A stretch of 64,000 nt of DNA from Burkholderiales bacterium (GTDB taxonomy: Bacteria > Pseudomonadota > Gammaproteobacteria > Burkholderiales > SG8-41): positions 310,001 through 374,000 of the forward strand of contig DATAJS010000009.1 in NCBI GenBank assembly GCA_036262035.1. The letters run 5' to 3'. Each line of letters starts with the position of its first letter. Position 1 is the first letter of the stretch. Below the pieces are notes generated by a model. That model saw nothing but the letters and a program-made list of their open reading frames with translations, had not been told where the DNA came from and did no database searches. Positions 25,306 to 33,806 of this stretch are shown piece after piece. Made by a program: the position numbers and the translations under genes.

Positions 25306-26274
25306 ATGATGCGTTCCGCCGTAGTCGCAAGCACGTTGTTCCTGGCGTTCCCGGCAGCCGGTCTCGGCGCCGCGCAGCAGGTGTATCCCACCAAGCCCAT
25401 CCGACTCATCATCCCCTTCGTCCCGGGCGGACCCAGCGACTTCCTGTCGCGCCTGGTGGGGACCAAGCTGTCCGAGAACCTCGGGCAGCAGATCGTCCCC
25501 GACAACCGCGGCAGCGCCGGCGGTATCGTGGGTTTCGAGATGGGCGCGCACTCGACGCCCGACGGCTACACCATGCTGATGGCGGCTTACAGCGGCTACA
25601 CCATCAACCCGCACGTCTACAAGAAGCTGCCCTACGATCCCCTGAAGGAACTCCAGCCGATCACCCAGCTCACGCTGGGCGGGAACATCTTCGTCATCAA
25701 TCCGACGATCAAGGCGGGCACGCTGCAGGAATTCATCGCGCTCGCCAAGACGATGCCCGGCAAGCTCAATTTCGCCACGACCGGCGCCGGGCCGCTGCTC
25801 GCGACCGAGCGCTTCAAGAAGGAAGCGGGGATCAACCTCGTCAACATCCCGTACAAGGGCACGGGGCAGGCGCAGATGGCGCTGCTGTCCAACGAGGTGC
25901 AGTTCTTCGTCGAGAACCCGCTGATCGCCGTTCCCAACATCAGGAACGGCAAGGTTCGCGCGCTCGCGGTGACCTCGCTGAAGCGCAATCCGGTGCTACC
26001 GGACCTGCCGACGGTGGCGGAACAGGGCTTTCCCGGCTACGAGAACGTGACCTGGCACAGCTTCGCGTTTCCTGCCGGGGTGCCCAAGCCGATCCTCAGG
26101 AAGATGCACGACGAGATCGTGAAGGCGCTCCAGACGCCGTCGGTGCGCGACACCATCCTCGCGCAGGGTCTCGAGCCGATCGGCAATACGCCCGAGCAGG
26201 TGAGCGCCCGGATCCGTAAAGAGTCCGCCGAGTACGGGAAGCTCGTGAAGGCGATCGGCTACCAGCCGCAATGA
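25306..26274 (+). CDS. TTT binding protein, Bug/TctC family
   Basis: A 322-residue receptor starting at tandem ATGs (25306 or 25309) behind GGAGAAG. The leader ends GLGAAQQ; loop 1 is IPFVPGGPSDFLSR, loop 2 LNFATTGAGPLLATERF, and the conserved Asn-Arg motif reads PDNRGSAGGIVGFE with Pro instead of the usual Val before DNR. It ends just before an intergenic repeat (26288-26323) and faces a convergent Bug gene. It is probably co-transcribed with 24303-25271. Confidence 0.87.
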   Translation: MMRSAVVASTLFLAFPAAGLGAAQQVYPTKPIRLIIPFVPGGPSDFLSRLVGTKLSENLGQQIVPDNRGSAGGIVGFEMGAHSTPDGYTMLMAAYSGYTINPHVYKKLPYDPLKELQPITQLTLGGNIFVINPTIKAGTLQEFIALAKTMPGKLNFATTGAGPLLATERFKKEAGINLVNIPYKGTGQAQMALLSNEVQFFVENPLIAVPNIRNGKVRALAVTSLKRNPVLPDLPTVAEQGFPGYENVTWHSFAFPAGVPKPILRKMHDEIVKALQTPSVRDTILAQGLEPIGNTPEQVSARIRKESAEYGKLVKAIGYQPQ

Positions 26275-26287
26275 AAGAATTGCATGT

Positions 26288-26323
26288 AGCGCCGCCAGGC
26301 GCTTAAGCACGCAGTTGCGCCCG
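26288..26323. repeat. Short intergenic repeat (AGCGCCGCCAGGCG family), copy 1
   Basis: The sequence AGCGCCGCCAGGCGCTTAAG followed by CACGCAGTTGCGCCCG lies between two convergent Bug genes. A closely similar copy is at 45150-45182. It contains a small hairpin (GCGCC-GCCA-GGCGC) and may end transcription from both sides. Confidence 0.6.
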
Positions 26324-26346
26324 AAGGAGCGGTGTGGATCTTTTCG

Positions 26347-27339
26347 CTAGTTCGCCTTGAGGTTGGCGACGCGGATCGCGTCGCCGAAGCTCTTCCAGTC
26401 TTTCCTGATGAGCGCGGCGAAGTCGGCCGCGCTGCCGACGACGGGCTCGGCGCCGACCTTCTTCAACGCGGCGTTGGTCGCGGCATCGTTCACCGCCGCA
26501 TGCAGCGTCGCACGCACTTTGTCGGTGACGCGTTTGGGCACTTTGCTCGGCGCCATCAGGCCGGCCCACCCGGACGAGACGAATCCCGGAACGCCCGCCT
26601 CGATCACCGTCGGCAGCTCGGGCGCGGATTCCGCCCGCTTCTCACCGCCCACCGCGAGCGCGCGCAGCCGCCCCGCGCGCACGTGGCCCAGTACCGACGG
26701 CGCCGGCACGAAGCTCACCTGCGCCTCGCCGGACATCACCGCATTGAGCGAAGGCCCGGCGCCCTTGTAAGGCACGTGCAGCACGTCGATACCCGCCATG
26801 TGGGTGAAGAGCACGCCGGCGAGGTGGCTCTGGAACCCGGTCCCCGCGTTGGACCACCGCAGCTTGCCCGGATTGGCTTTGGCGTACGCGACGAGCTCCT
26901 TCAGGCTGTTGAACGGCGTCGACGGCGTGACCACGATCACGTTCTGGGTGATCGCGAACTGCGAGATCGGCTGGAAATCGCGGAACGGATCGTACGTGGT
27001 GACCTTCTTGTAGATCTGCGGCCCGATCACCTGCGACGCCGTGGCGGCCGCGAACAGGGTATAGCCGTCGGGCTCCGCATGCGCCGCGATGCCGCCGCCG
27101 ATGGTGCCGCCCGCCCCGGTGCGATTGTCGATGACGAGCTGCTGGCCGATGAGCTCGCTCATCCTGGTGAAGACGACGCGGCTCATGGTGTCGATCGACG
27201 AGCCCGGCGATTGCGCGATGACGACGCGGATCGGGCGCGTCGGGTAGCTCTCCGGCTTGGCCGGCGCGGACGCAGCGCCGTGCGCGGTCGAAACGAAAGT
27301 GCAAACCACTGCGAGCCCTATGCTGAGTGCACGCTTCAT
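26347..27339 (-). CDS. TTT binding protein, Bug/TctC family, atypical loop 1
   Basis: A 330-residue receptor. The ATG at 27339 is taken for its leader (MKRALSIGLAVVCTFVSTAHG) and GAGG box; the frame is open to 27420 without leader-like sequence. Loop 1 reads VVIAQSPGSSIDTMSR in place of PFPPGGxxD, the most divergent of the Bug set in this window, while DNRTGAGGTIGGGIA and HVPYKGAGPSLNAVMSGE are standard. It is divergent from a TDT-family channel gene with a perfect 16-bp palindrome between them. Confidence 0.86.
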   Translation of the reverse strand: MKRALSIGLAVVCTFVSTAHGAASAPAKPESYPTRPIRVVIAQSPGSSIDTMSRVVFTRMSELIGQQLVIDNRTGAGGTIGGGIAAHAEPDGYTLFAAATASQVIGPQIYKKVTTYDPFRDFQPISQFAITQNVIVVTPSTPFNSLKELVAYAKANPGKLRWSNAGTGFQSHLAGVLFTHMAGIDVLHVPYKGAGPSLNAVMSGEAQVSFVPAPSVLGHVRAGRLRALAVGGEKRAESAPELPTVIEAGVPGFVSSGWAGLMAPSKVPKRVTDKVRATLHAAVNDAATNAALKKVGAEPVVGSAADFAALIRKDWKSFGDAIRVANLKAN

Positions 27340-27422
27340 GTGGAGCCTCCTCGTTTTGGCGTCCGCAGTCCGTCCGGCATGCGGGCTTCCTACGCTAAAC
27401 CTATGTTTCGCCCCACACAACG

Positions 27423-27438
27423 CTGGAGTGCACTCCAG
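27423..27438. promoter_or_regulatory. Perfect 16-bp palindrome between divergent genes, candidate operator
   Basis: CTGGAGTGCACTCCAG is fully self-complementary and lies 84 nt upstream of the Bug start at 27339 and 50 nt upstream of the channel start at 27489. Its form resembles MerR-family operators. No MerR-type gene is in the window. Confidence 0.5.
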
Positions 27439-27488
27439 GCTCTTCGCGTTTTGATCGCGGCGCCCGAACCGTGCGATGATCGCGCGCC

Positions 27489-28517
27489 ATGAAAACCAGC
27501 GGTCTCGCCGATCTCTCGCCCGCGTACTTCGGACTGGTGATGGCGACGGGCATCGTCTCCATCGCCGCGCACCTGCTCGGCGCGCCGCCCATCGCGACCG
27601 CCCTCTTCGCCATCGCCGTCGCCGCCTATGCCGCGCTGTGGCTCCTCACCATCGCGCGCGCCGTGCTCTATCCGCGGCGCTTTTTCGGCGACATGATCGA
27701 CCACCTGCGCGGGAGCGGGTTCTTCACGACCGTCGCGGCGACGAGCGTGCTCGGCAGCCAGTGCATCGTGATCGGCGGCAGCTACGGCGCGGCGCTGGTG
27801 CTGTGGGGCGTGGCGATCGCGCTGTGGGTCCTGCTCACGTACACGATCTTCGCCGGCTTCACGGTCCGCGAGGAGAAACCCACGCTCGACCGCGGCATCA
27901 GCGGCGCGTGGCTGCTCTCGGTCGTCGCGACGCAGTCGATCGCGGTCCTGAGCGCCCTCCTCTCGCCGCACGTCGATCAGCCGCATCGGCTGGAGATCAA
28001 CTTCCTCGCGCTGTCGATGTGGCTGTGGGGCGGGATGCTCTACATCTGGATGATGTCGCTCATCTTCTACCGCTACACCTTCTTCCGGCTCGCGCCGGGC
28101 GACCTCGCCCCGCCGTACTGGATCAACATGGGCGCGATGGCGATCTCCACGCTCGCCGGGTCGCTGTTGATGACCAACGCGCCGGACGCGCCTTTCCTCT
28201 CCGCGCTGCTGCCGTTCCTCAAAGGCTTCACGATCCTCTACTGGGCGACCGGCACGTGGTGGATCCCCATGCTGCTCGTCCTCGGCGTCTGGCGCTACGT
28301 CTACCGCCGCTTCCCGCTGCGCTACGACCCGCTGTACTGGGGCGCGGTGTTTCCGCTGGGCATGTACGCGGTCGCGACGCACGAGATGAACGTCGCCATG
28401 CGCTTCGACTTCCTGGAGTTCGTCCCTCACGCGTTCCTGTACGTCGCGCTCGCGGCATGGTCGGCCGCGTTTCTCGGTCTTGCGCTCGACCTCGCCCGCC
28501 GCTTTCGCACGCAATGA
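27489..28517 (+). CDS. TDT/SLAC1-family transporter (tellurite-resistance/dicarboxylate type)
   Basis: A 342-residue integral membrane protein with about ten membrane helices and little else, the size and pattern of TehA/SLAC1 channels. The opening LSPAYFGLVMATGIVSIAAHLLG is the family signature. Other conserved segments are WGVAIALWVLLTYTIF, LWGGMLYIWMMSLIFYRYTFF and FPLGMYAVATHEMN. These proteins carry anions such as dicarboxylates or sulfite, or are tied to tellurite resistance; the substrate here is open. It is divergent from a TTT binding protein, which hints at an organic anion. Confidence 0.85.
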   Translation: MKTSGLADLSPAYFGLVMATGIVSIAAHLLGAPPIATALFAIAVAAYAALWLLTIARAVLYPRRFFGDMIDHLRGSGFFTTVAATSVLGSQCIVIGGSYGAALVLWGVAIALWVLLTYTIFAGFTVREEKPTLDRGISGAWLLSVVATQSIAVLSALLSPHVDQPHRLEINFLALSMWLWGGMLYIWMMSLIFYRYTFFRLAPGDLAPPYWINMGAMAISTLAGSLLMTNAPDAPFLSALLPFLKGFTILYWATGTWWIPMLLVLGVWRYVYRRFPLRYDPLYWGAVFPLGMYAVATHEMNVAMRFDFLEFVPHAFLYVALAAWSAAFLGLALDLARRFRTQ

Positions 28518-28535
28518 TCATTTTCCGCCACAAAG

Positions 28536-28668
28536 CTGCTGGAAGCGCGCAAGGCGCTCTCCGCAGCGCTCGGCTCCACGCTGTTCCCGATCGCGGACGA
28601 CGTGAAGCTGCAGGTCGAGTTCAAGCCTGCCCTGGTCTGCGCGTACCGCGCAGGGCGCAGACCCTGAG
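28536..28668 (+). pseudogene. C-terminal relic of a YfbK-like von Willebrand factor A protein
   Basis: Forty-three codons from LLEARKALSAALGSTLFPIADDVKLQVEF to CAYR and a stop match the conserved stretch of VWA-domain proteins of the YfbK type (a motif close to KIQVEFNPAxVxxYRLIGYE). The reading ends shortly after CAYR with unrelated residues, and nothing upstream, inside the TDT gene, encodes the rest. This is a short gene relic and should not be translated. Confidence 0.6.
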
Positions 28669-28694
28669 CGCCCCGGCCTCCCGATGATCGCGCG

Positions 28695-29252
28695 CTACGC
28701 CAGCGGCGCGCCGGCCGCCCGCGATGCGGCCTGCGCGAAGCGCTCGTACACCGTCCAGTCGAGCGCGTGCTCTTCGAGCGTCTCGGGGTTCCACATCAGC
28801 CGCGGGCGCTCGAAGATGTCGGCGCCGTAGACGTGCAGGCCGATGGCGGGCGCTTCGCTGAGGCACTCGGCGACGTGCACCGTGTCGTGCCGCATCGACA
28901 GGATCGATCCGCCGGTGAGCGTCGCCTCGCCGGCGCGGCGCAGCTTTCCGTCCTCGCGGCGATACAGCGTGTTCTTCTCTTCGCCCGACAGGAGCAGGAT
29001 CGTCGCCCACGTGCCGTGGTCATGAGGCGGCGTGCGTCGGCCGCGCGGAAAGCACACCTTGAGGAGCGTGAGGTTGGGCGCGCGGTAAAACACCTGGCGC
29101 GCGTTGCCGCCGGTGCCGGGGATGTAGGCGAGCGCCCGGTCGATCGCGCCGACGTCGGACTTGAGCGCTTCGAGCACCGCACGGGCCGAGGCCATCGGAT
29201 CGTCCGCTTCGACCGCCTTTGCGCACCGCGCGACCAGCTCGTGAACTTTCAT
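28695..29252 (-). CDS. Cysteine-dioxygenase-like cupin enzyme
   Basis: A 185-residue cytoplasmic cupin. The iron-site motif reads PPHDHGTWATILLLSGEEKNTLYRRE, as in thiol dioxygenases of the cysteine dioxygenase superfamily, and the third His is supplied by SMRHDTVHVAE. There is no signal peptide. The ATG at 29252 follows GGAGGTC. The family oxidises thiols such as cysteine or 3-mercaptopropionate, but many bacterial members are uncharacterised. It is divergent from a CoA-transferase gene pair. A distant relative with the same fold lies at 42599-43153. Confidence 0.78.
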   Translation of the reverse strand: MKVHELVARCAKAVEADDPMASARAVLEALKSDVGAIDRALAYIPGTGGNARQVFYRAPNLTLLKVCFPRGRRTPPHDHGTWATILLLSGEEKNTLYRREDGKLRRAGEATLTGGSILSMRHDTVHVAECLSEAPAIGLHVYGADIFERPRLMWNPETLEEHALDWTVYERFAQAASRAAGAPLA

Positions 29253-29342
29253 ACGGACCTCCTCCATTCCTCGTGTGCCGCAGTTTGACACGATGCCGGC
29301 CGCGATAGAATCGGACGCGTGTCCAGCTCTACGGAGAAAGCC

Positions 29343-30209
29343 ATGCGCAGCAAGCTCCAGCCGCTCCATGAAGCGGCCGCGTGCGTCAAAGACGGCGCGC
29401 ACCTCGTCATGAGCGCGAACCTCACGCGCTCGCCGATGGCGTTCCTGCGCGAGCTCGTGCGCCGGCGCGTGCGCTCCTTACGCGTGATCGGCGTGGTCGG
29501 CGGCGAGCTCAACATCGATTTCCTGGTCGGCGCGGGCGCGGTGGCGGCAGTCGATACGTGCAGCGTGACGCTCGGCGAGTTCGCGCGCACCGGACCGAAC
29601 TTCGCGCGCTACGTCCTCGGCGAGCGCGTGAGGGCGCTCGACAACACCTGAGGGGTGCTCTTTTCACAGGCCCAGGCTGGGTCTATGGGTGTGCCTTACG
29701 TGCCGGTGATCGGACTGGTCGGCACCGATCTGCTCAAGCGGCGCGACGACATGGTGCTTGCACCGGATCCGTTCGGCGAAGGCAAGGTCACGGTGGTCGC
29801 GAAAGCGATGCGGCCGGACGTCGCGGTGTTTCACGTCGACAAGGCCGACCGCCACGGCAACGTCTCGTGCGGCTACGACGCCGAAGCGGTCATCCTCGCA
29901 GAAGCCTCGGCGCACGTCGTGGTGACCGCCGAGGAGATCGTCGACCGCGTCACCGAAGCGAATGCGGTCGGCACGTTCATCCCGTCGATCCTCGTCGATG
30001 CGGTGGTGCACGCGCCATACGGCGCATATCCGGGCGGGATGACGCGCCGCTACACGCCCGACGCCGCGGCGCTGCGCGAGTACGTCGCCGCATCGCGCGA
30101 CGACGCGTCCTTCGAGGCGTATCTGAAGCGGCAGGTGTTCGACGTGCGCGACCACGACGAATACCTCGCGCGTTTCGTGCCCCATGCAGCGCCGGAGCAC
30201 ACGACGTGA
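29343..30209 (+). pseudogene. Two-subunit CoA-transferase, alpha subunit, with in-frame TGA
   Basis: The frame starts at the ATG at 29343 (GGAG box) and encodes a family I CoA-transferase alpha subunit of 288 codons. Conserved parts are HEAAACVKDGAHLVMSANLTRSPMAFLRELVRR, VVGGELNIDFLVGAGAV, FSQAQAGSMGVPYVPVIGLVGTD and KADRHGNVSCGYDAEAVILAEASAHVVVTAEEIV. A TGA at 29649-29651 interrupts it with no frame change: the sequence before (VRALDNT) and after (GVLFSQAQAG) is contiguous family sequence. This is either a nonsense mutation, a sequence error, or a split gene restarted at the GTG at 29655 behind GAGGG. The partner subunit is intact and overlaps the stop by 4 nt. Confidence 0.72.
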
Positions 30210-30949
30210 CGAGCCCCGACTGCAACGATTCCGAGCTGATGGCGGTGCTCATGTCGCGCGAGGTGCGCGACGGGGAAGTGTCGGCGTGCGGCGCGCTGTC
30301 GCACATACCCGCGGCCGCGCTGCTGCTCGCCAAGGCGCTGCACTCACCCGACGCCGAGCTCATCATCCTGAACACCTCGTTCAGGCCGTTCGCGACGTCG
30401 CGCCAGTTCCACTTTCTCGCGCAGCGCGGCGAGCTCGGGCTCTTCTTCGTGAGCGGCGTGCAGATCGACCGCCACGGCAACTACAACCTGCACCAGCTCG
30501 GCCCCGATCCCGACCACCCGAAAGCGCGTTTCCCCGGCGGCTACGGCGGGGGCCTCATCTACTACGCCGCGAGGCGCACGGTCGTCTTCCGCACCGAGCA
30601 CACGCGGCGCTCGCTGGTCGAGCGCGTGGATTTCATCTCCGCGGCAGGCAGCAGCCCGCCGGAGACCGTGCGGCTCGGCGGGCCCAGCAAGGTGATCACG
30701 CCGAAGGCGACGTTCGCGTTCGACCGCGCGTCGGCCAGCCTGCGCCTCGAATCGATCCATGCGCCTTACAGCTTCGACGAGATACGCGAGAACACCGGCT
30801 TCGACGTGGGCTCGACAGTTCCGCCGCCCACCCCGGCGCCGACCGAAGAGGAGCTCTCGACGCTGCGCGGCCACGTACGCAGCACGATGATCGACACCGG
30901 TACCTACGCGTCCTGGGCGGCAGCGACGCTGGGCGCGGTCACGGCATAG
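30206..30949 (+). CDS. Two-subunit CoA-transferase, beta subunit
   Basis: A 247-residue partner of the alpha subunit, read from a GTG at 30206 that overlaps the alpha stop (GTGA). The frame is open much further upstream but only as a shadow of the alpha gene. Features include GEVSACGALSHIPAAALLLAK, FFVSGVQIDRHGNYNLHQLG, and SKVITPKATFAFDRASASLRLESIHAPYSFDEIRENTGFD, typical of glutaconate-type CoA-transferase B subunits. The usual catalytic Glu motif (SENG) appears altered to VSACG. Its end overlaps the convergent SulP gene by 46 nt. Confidence 0.78.
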   Translation: MTSPDCNDSELMAVLMSREVRDGEVSACGALSHIPAAALLLAKALHSPDAELIILNTSFRPFATSRQFHFLAQRGELGLFFVSGVQIDRHGNYNLHQLGPDPDHPKARFPGGYGGGLIYYAARRTVVFRTEHTRRSLVERVDFISAAGSSPPETVRLGGPSKVITPKATFAFDRASASLRLESIHAPYSFDEIRENTGFDVGSTVPPPTPAPTEEELSTLRGHVRSTMIDTGTYASWAAATLGAVTA

Positions 30950-32646
30950 AGCGGCGGCGCGGGCGCGGCGACGACGTTGCGCCGGCCGATCTCGCGTATG
31001 CGCCCGCTGCGCACGAGCACGTGGCGCACGTCGTTGTTGACCCCGCAGAGATACATCGAGGCGCCGCCGCGGCGCACCCTCAGCGCGACTTCGGCCAGCA
31101 CGCGCGCGCCGCTCGTGTCGATGAAGTTGACCCGGCTCAGGTCGACGATGACGTCGGGCGGGCTGTCGGCGCTCAGGGCGAGGTCGAGCAGCGATTCCAG
31201 CACGTGCTGCGCCGCGCCGAAGTAGATCGAGCCGCGGATCCGGATCAACTGTGTCGGACGGTCGCCGGGCGGCAGACCCAGCACCTCGCGCAGTCCCTCG
31301 TACGAAGCCGCGTCCATCGCCGACCTGAACACGTGCGGATGCGACGTGCGGAGCAGGTACAGCATCAGCGACAGGATCACCCCGAGATAGATCGCGAACG
31401 CAAGGTCGCCGAAGAGCGTCGCGGCGAGCGTGACGGTCAGCACGATCGTCTCCGAGCGTCCTACACGCAGCACCTTGCGCATGTACCTGAAGTCGATCAA
31501 CGCCCAGCCCACGAGCATCAGCACGCCCGCCATGGCCGCCTCGGGCAGGTAGCGCGCGAGCGGCGCGATCGCGACGAGGGCGAGCACCAGGAAGACCGCC
31601 GAGAAGATCGCCGACAGCGGCGTCTTCGCGCCCGCCTCGTAATTGAGCCCGCTGCGGTTCAGCGATCCGCTCGCCGCGTACGCCGAGAAAAACGCGCCGG
31701 TGATGTTCGCCAACCCCTGCCCTATGAATTCCTGGTTGGCGTTGATGCGCTGCTCGGAGCGCGCGCCGATCGCGCGCGCGATCGACATCGCTTCGGTCAG
31801 TCCGACGATGGCGACCGCGACCGCCGGCGACATGGTCTTGCGCAGCACTTCGAACGACATGCGCGGCGGCGCGAAGTGAGGCACCGGCCCCGGCAGCGTC
31901 GCCAGCGTCGGGATGTGGTGCGCCGCCGAGAAGCCCGGCACGAACCGCAGGAGATAGGCATACACGCCGCCCGCCGCCATCGCGGCGATGAGGTACGGCG
32001 ATCGCGGGTAACGCCGCTTGAGCCCCAACGCGGCCAGCAGAGTGATGCCGGCGACCGAGGCGATGTACCAATCGATGTCGTTGGCGCGCAGCACGATGAA
32101 GCGCAGCGTCTCGCCGAAGCCCAGGCCGCGCGGGATCGAGAGGCCGAGGAAGTACTGCAACTGCCCGGCGACGATCAGGATTCCCGCCCCGCTCGTGAAC
32201 CCCACGATCACGGTCTGCGACACCAGGTTGACCAGCACCCCCAGGCGCATCAGCCCCATCGTGAGCTTGATGCACCCGGCGATGAGCGACATCGTGAGCA
32301 CGAGCTGCACGTACTCGTTGGAGAACGGCGACGAGACCGCGCTCATGGTCGAGAAGATCACGATCGAGGTGGCGGTCGTCGGCCCGGCCATGAGGTGCCA
32401 GCTCGAGCCGAACAGCGCCGCGATGATGGTCGGAACGATCGCGGCGTACAACCCGTATTCGGGAGGCATCCCGGCGATCGTCGCGAACGCCACACCCTGA
32501 GGGAGCACGATGAGCGCGCCCGTGGCGCCCGCCATGAGATCGGCGCGCACGCTCACCCGGTTGACGCGCGGCCACCAGGCGAGGAACGGGAGGAATCGCA
32601 GGAGCAGCGCCCGGACGTTGGGCGCGGCGGCGGAACCGGTCAGCAC
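30904..32646 (-). CDS. SulP-family anion transporter with C-terminal STAS domain
   Basis: A 580-residue inner-membrane transporter. The membrane part (about residues 20-440) has the SulP signatures LIVLPQGVAFATIAGMPPEYGLYAAIVPTIIAALFGSS and MSIARAIGARSEQRINANQEFIGQGLANITGAFFSAYAASGSLNRS. A cytoplasmic STAS domain (about 470-560) includes VIVDLSRVNFIDTSGARVLAEVA, where the Ser could be a regulatory site as in anti-sigma antagonists. Likely cargo is sulfate, bicarbonate or a dicarboxylate. The start is GTG at 32646. A TGTAAG-N17-GGTCT promoter matching those of the ECF operon at 48-49 kb lies just upstream. Confidence 0.9.
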   Translation of the reverse strand: MLTGSAAAPNVRALLLRFLPFLAWWPRVNRVSVRADLMAGATGALIVLPQGVAFATIAGMPPEYGLYAAIVPTIIAALFGSSWHLMAGPTTATSIVIFSTMSAVSSPFSNEYVQLVLTMSLIAGCIKLTMGLMRLGVLVNLVSQTVIVGFTSGAGILIVAGQLQYFLGLSIPRGLGFGETLRFIVLRANDIDWYIASVAGITLLAALGLKRRYPRSPYLIAAMAAGGVYAYLLRFVPGFSAAHHIPTLATLPGPVPHFAPPRMSFEVLRKTMSPAVAVAIVGLTEAMSIARAIGARSEQRINANQEFIGQGLANITGAFFSAYAASGSLNRSGLNYEAGAKTPLSAIFSAVFLVLALVAIAPLARYLPEAAMAGVLMLVGWALIDFRYMRKVLRVGRSETIVLTVTLAATLFGDLAFAIYLGVILSLMLYLLRTSHPHVFRSAMDAASYEGLREVLGLPPGDRPTQLIRIRGSIYFGAAQHVLESLLDLALSADSPPDVIVDLSRVNFIDTSGARVLAEVALRVRRGGASMYLCGVNNDVRHVLVRSGRIREIGRRNVVAAPAPPLYAVTAPSVAAAQDA

Positions 32647-32673
32647 TTCGGTATTTTATAGCGGAATGAAATC

Positions 32674-32701
32674 AGACCGGCCGCGCCGCCCGAACCTTAC
32701 A
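32674..32701 (-). promoter_or_regulatory. ECF-type promoter (TGTAAG-N17-GGTCT) for the SulP transporter
   Basis: On the minus strand TGTAAGGTTCG, a spacer giving exactly 17 nt between boxes, then GGTCT at 32678-32674. The -10 box ends 27 nt before the GTG start at 32646. It matches three other sites at 48-49 kb in both boxes, in the spacer length and in the bases after the -35 box. Confidence 0.65.
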
Positions 32702-32704
32702 GCC

Positions 32705-33688
32705 TCAATCGAGCTGCTGCATCTTCGAATCGAGGATGGTCTTGCGAAATTTGTCGGTGTCGCGCTTGACACGCTGCGCGAAATGCTCGGGACTGTCGCC
32801 GACGACCTCGTAGCCGACGTTCACGAAGCCTTTTTTCACGTCCGGCAGGTTGATGATGCGCACCATCTCGCGGTTGAGCGCGTGGACGACTTTGGGCGGG
32901 GTCTTGGCGGGCGCAAACACGCCGACCCAGAACTCGACCTCGTAGCCCGGCAGACCGCTCTCGGCGATCGTCGGCACGTTCGGGATCTGGGGATCGCGCT
33001 TCGCGCTCGTCACCCCGAGCGGCTTGAGACGCCCCGCGTCGAAAGCGCCCTTGAGGCTCGAGTACAGCGTCAGGACGAGCTGCGACTCGTTGGCGATCAC
33101 CGCCTGCATCGCCGGCGCCCCGCCTTTGTACGGCACGTTGGTGATGTCGCATTGGCCCTGCAGCTTGATCAGGTTGCCGGCGATCTCGCCGGTCGCGCCG
33201 GCGACGGCGAAGTTGAGCTTGCCCGGAGCCCGCTTCGCTTCGGCGATCAGGTCCTTCACGCTGGCGGCCGCGACCGACGGGTTCGCGGCGAGGACCAGCG
33301 GGGCGAAGATGACTTCGGTGATCGGCGCGAAATCGCGGATCGGATCGTAGCTCGGCTTCTTGTAGAGCGTCGCGTTGACGGCGTGCGTGCCGCTGTTGCC
33401 CACGGCGAGCGTCGTGCCGTCGGGCGCCGCGCGCGCGACGAGCTCCGAGCCGATCACGCCGTTGGCGCTGGGCCGGTTGTCGACGATCACCGGCTGGCCC
33501 AGGGTTTCCGAGAGCCTGGGGGCGATGAGGCGCCCGACGAGATCGTTGGGACCCGCCGCCGCGTTGGGGACGATGATGCGTACCGGCTTGGCCGGCAGTC
33601 CCAGCGTATCCGCGGAGGCGAAGGCGGGATACAGCGACGCGGCGAACAGTGCGGACAGCGCGAGACACGACCTGTGCAGCATGGACAT
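32705..33688 (-). CDS. TTT binding protein, Bug/TctC family, atypical loop 1
   Basis: A 327-residue receptor. The ATG at 33688 follows GAGGAGG; leader cleavage likely at AFASA. Loop 1 is VPNAAAGPNDLVGR instead of PFPPGGxxD, and loop 2 LNFAVAGATGEIAGNLIKLQGQ lacks the usual HLA motif, so the ligand is probably different from that of the neighbouring Bug proteins. NVPYKGGAPAMQAVIANE and DPQIPNVPTIAESGLPGYE are standard. It lies upstream of the SulP gene on the same strand, and its 3' end overlaps the SulP promoter region. Confidence 0.86.
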   Translation of the reverse strand: MSMLHRSCLALSALFAASLYPAFASADTLGLPAKPVRIIVPNAAAGPNDLVGRLIAPRLSETLGQPVIVDNRPSANGVIGSELVARAAPDGTTLAVGNSGTHAVNATLYKKPSYDPIRDFAPITEVIFAPLVLAANPSVAAASVKDLIAEAKRAPGKLNFAVAGATGEIAGNLIKLQGQCDITNVPYKGGAPAMQAVIANESQLVLTLYSSLKGAFDAGRLKPLGVTSAKRDPQIPNVPTIAESGLPGYEVEFWVGVFAPAKTPPKVVHALNREMVRIINLPDVKKGFVNVGYEVVGDSPEHFAQRVKRDTDKFRKTILDSKMQQLD

Positions 33689-33806
33689 GCAGTGGCTCCT
33701 CCTCGTCGGCTGCGGCATCGATTGCCGCTAGGCCCCGATTTGAGCATAGGCGTAAGATGCCTCCAAGCACCGCGCCTGCCGACGGTGCCCCACCGAGGAG
33801 GAATCG

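Noticed and set aside
26760-26790. Further TGTAAG boxes, such as TTGTAAGGCACGTG in several Bug genes and at 2109, 12203 and 14198, as ECF promoters
   Set aside because: None has GGTCT 17 nt downstream; the Bug cases encode the conserved VPYKG motif in reverse.
29649-29651. The in-frame TGA as a selenocysteine codon
   Set aside because: CoA-transferases have no Sec at this place, no stem-loop of the SECIS kind follows, and no selenium genes are in the window.
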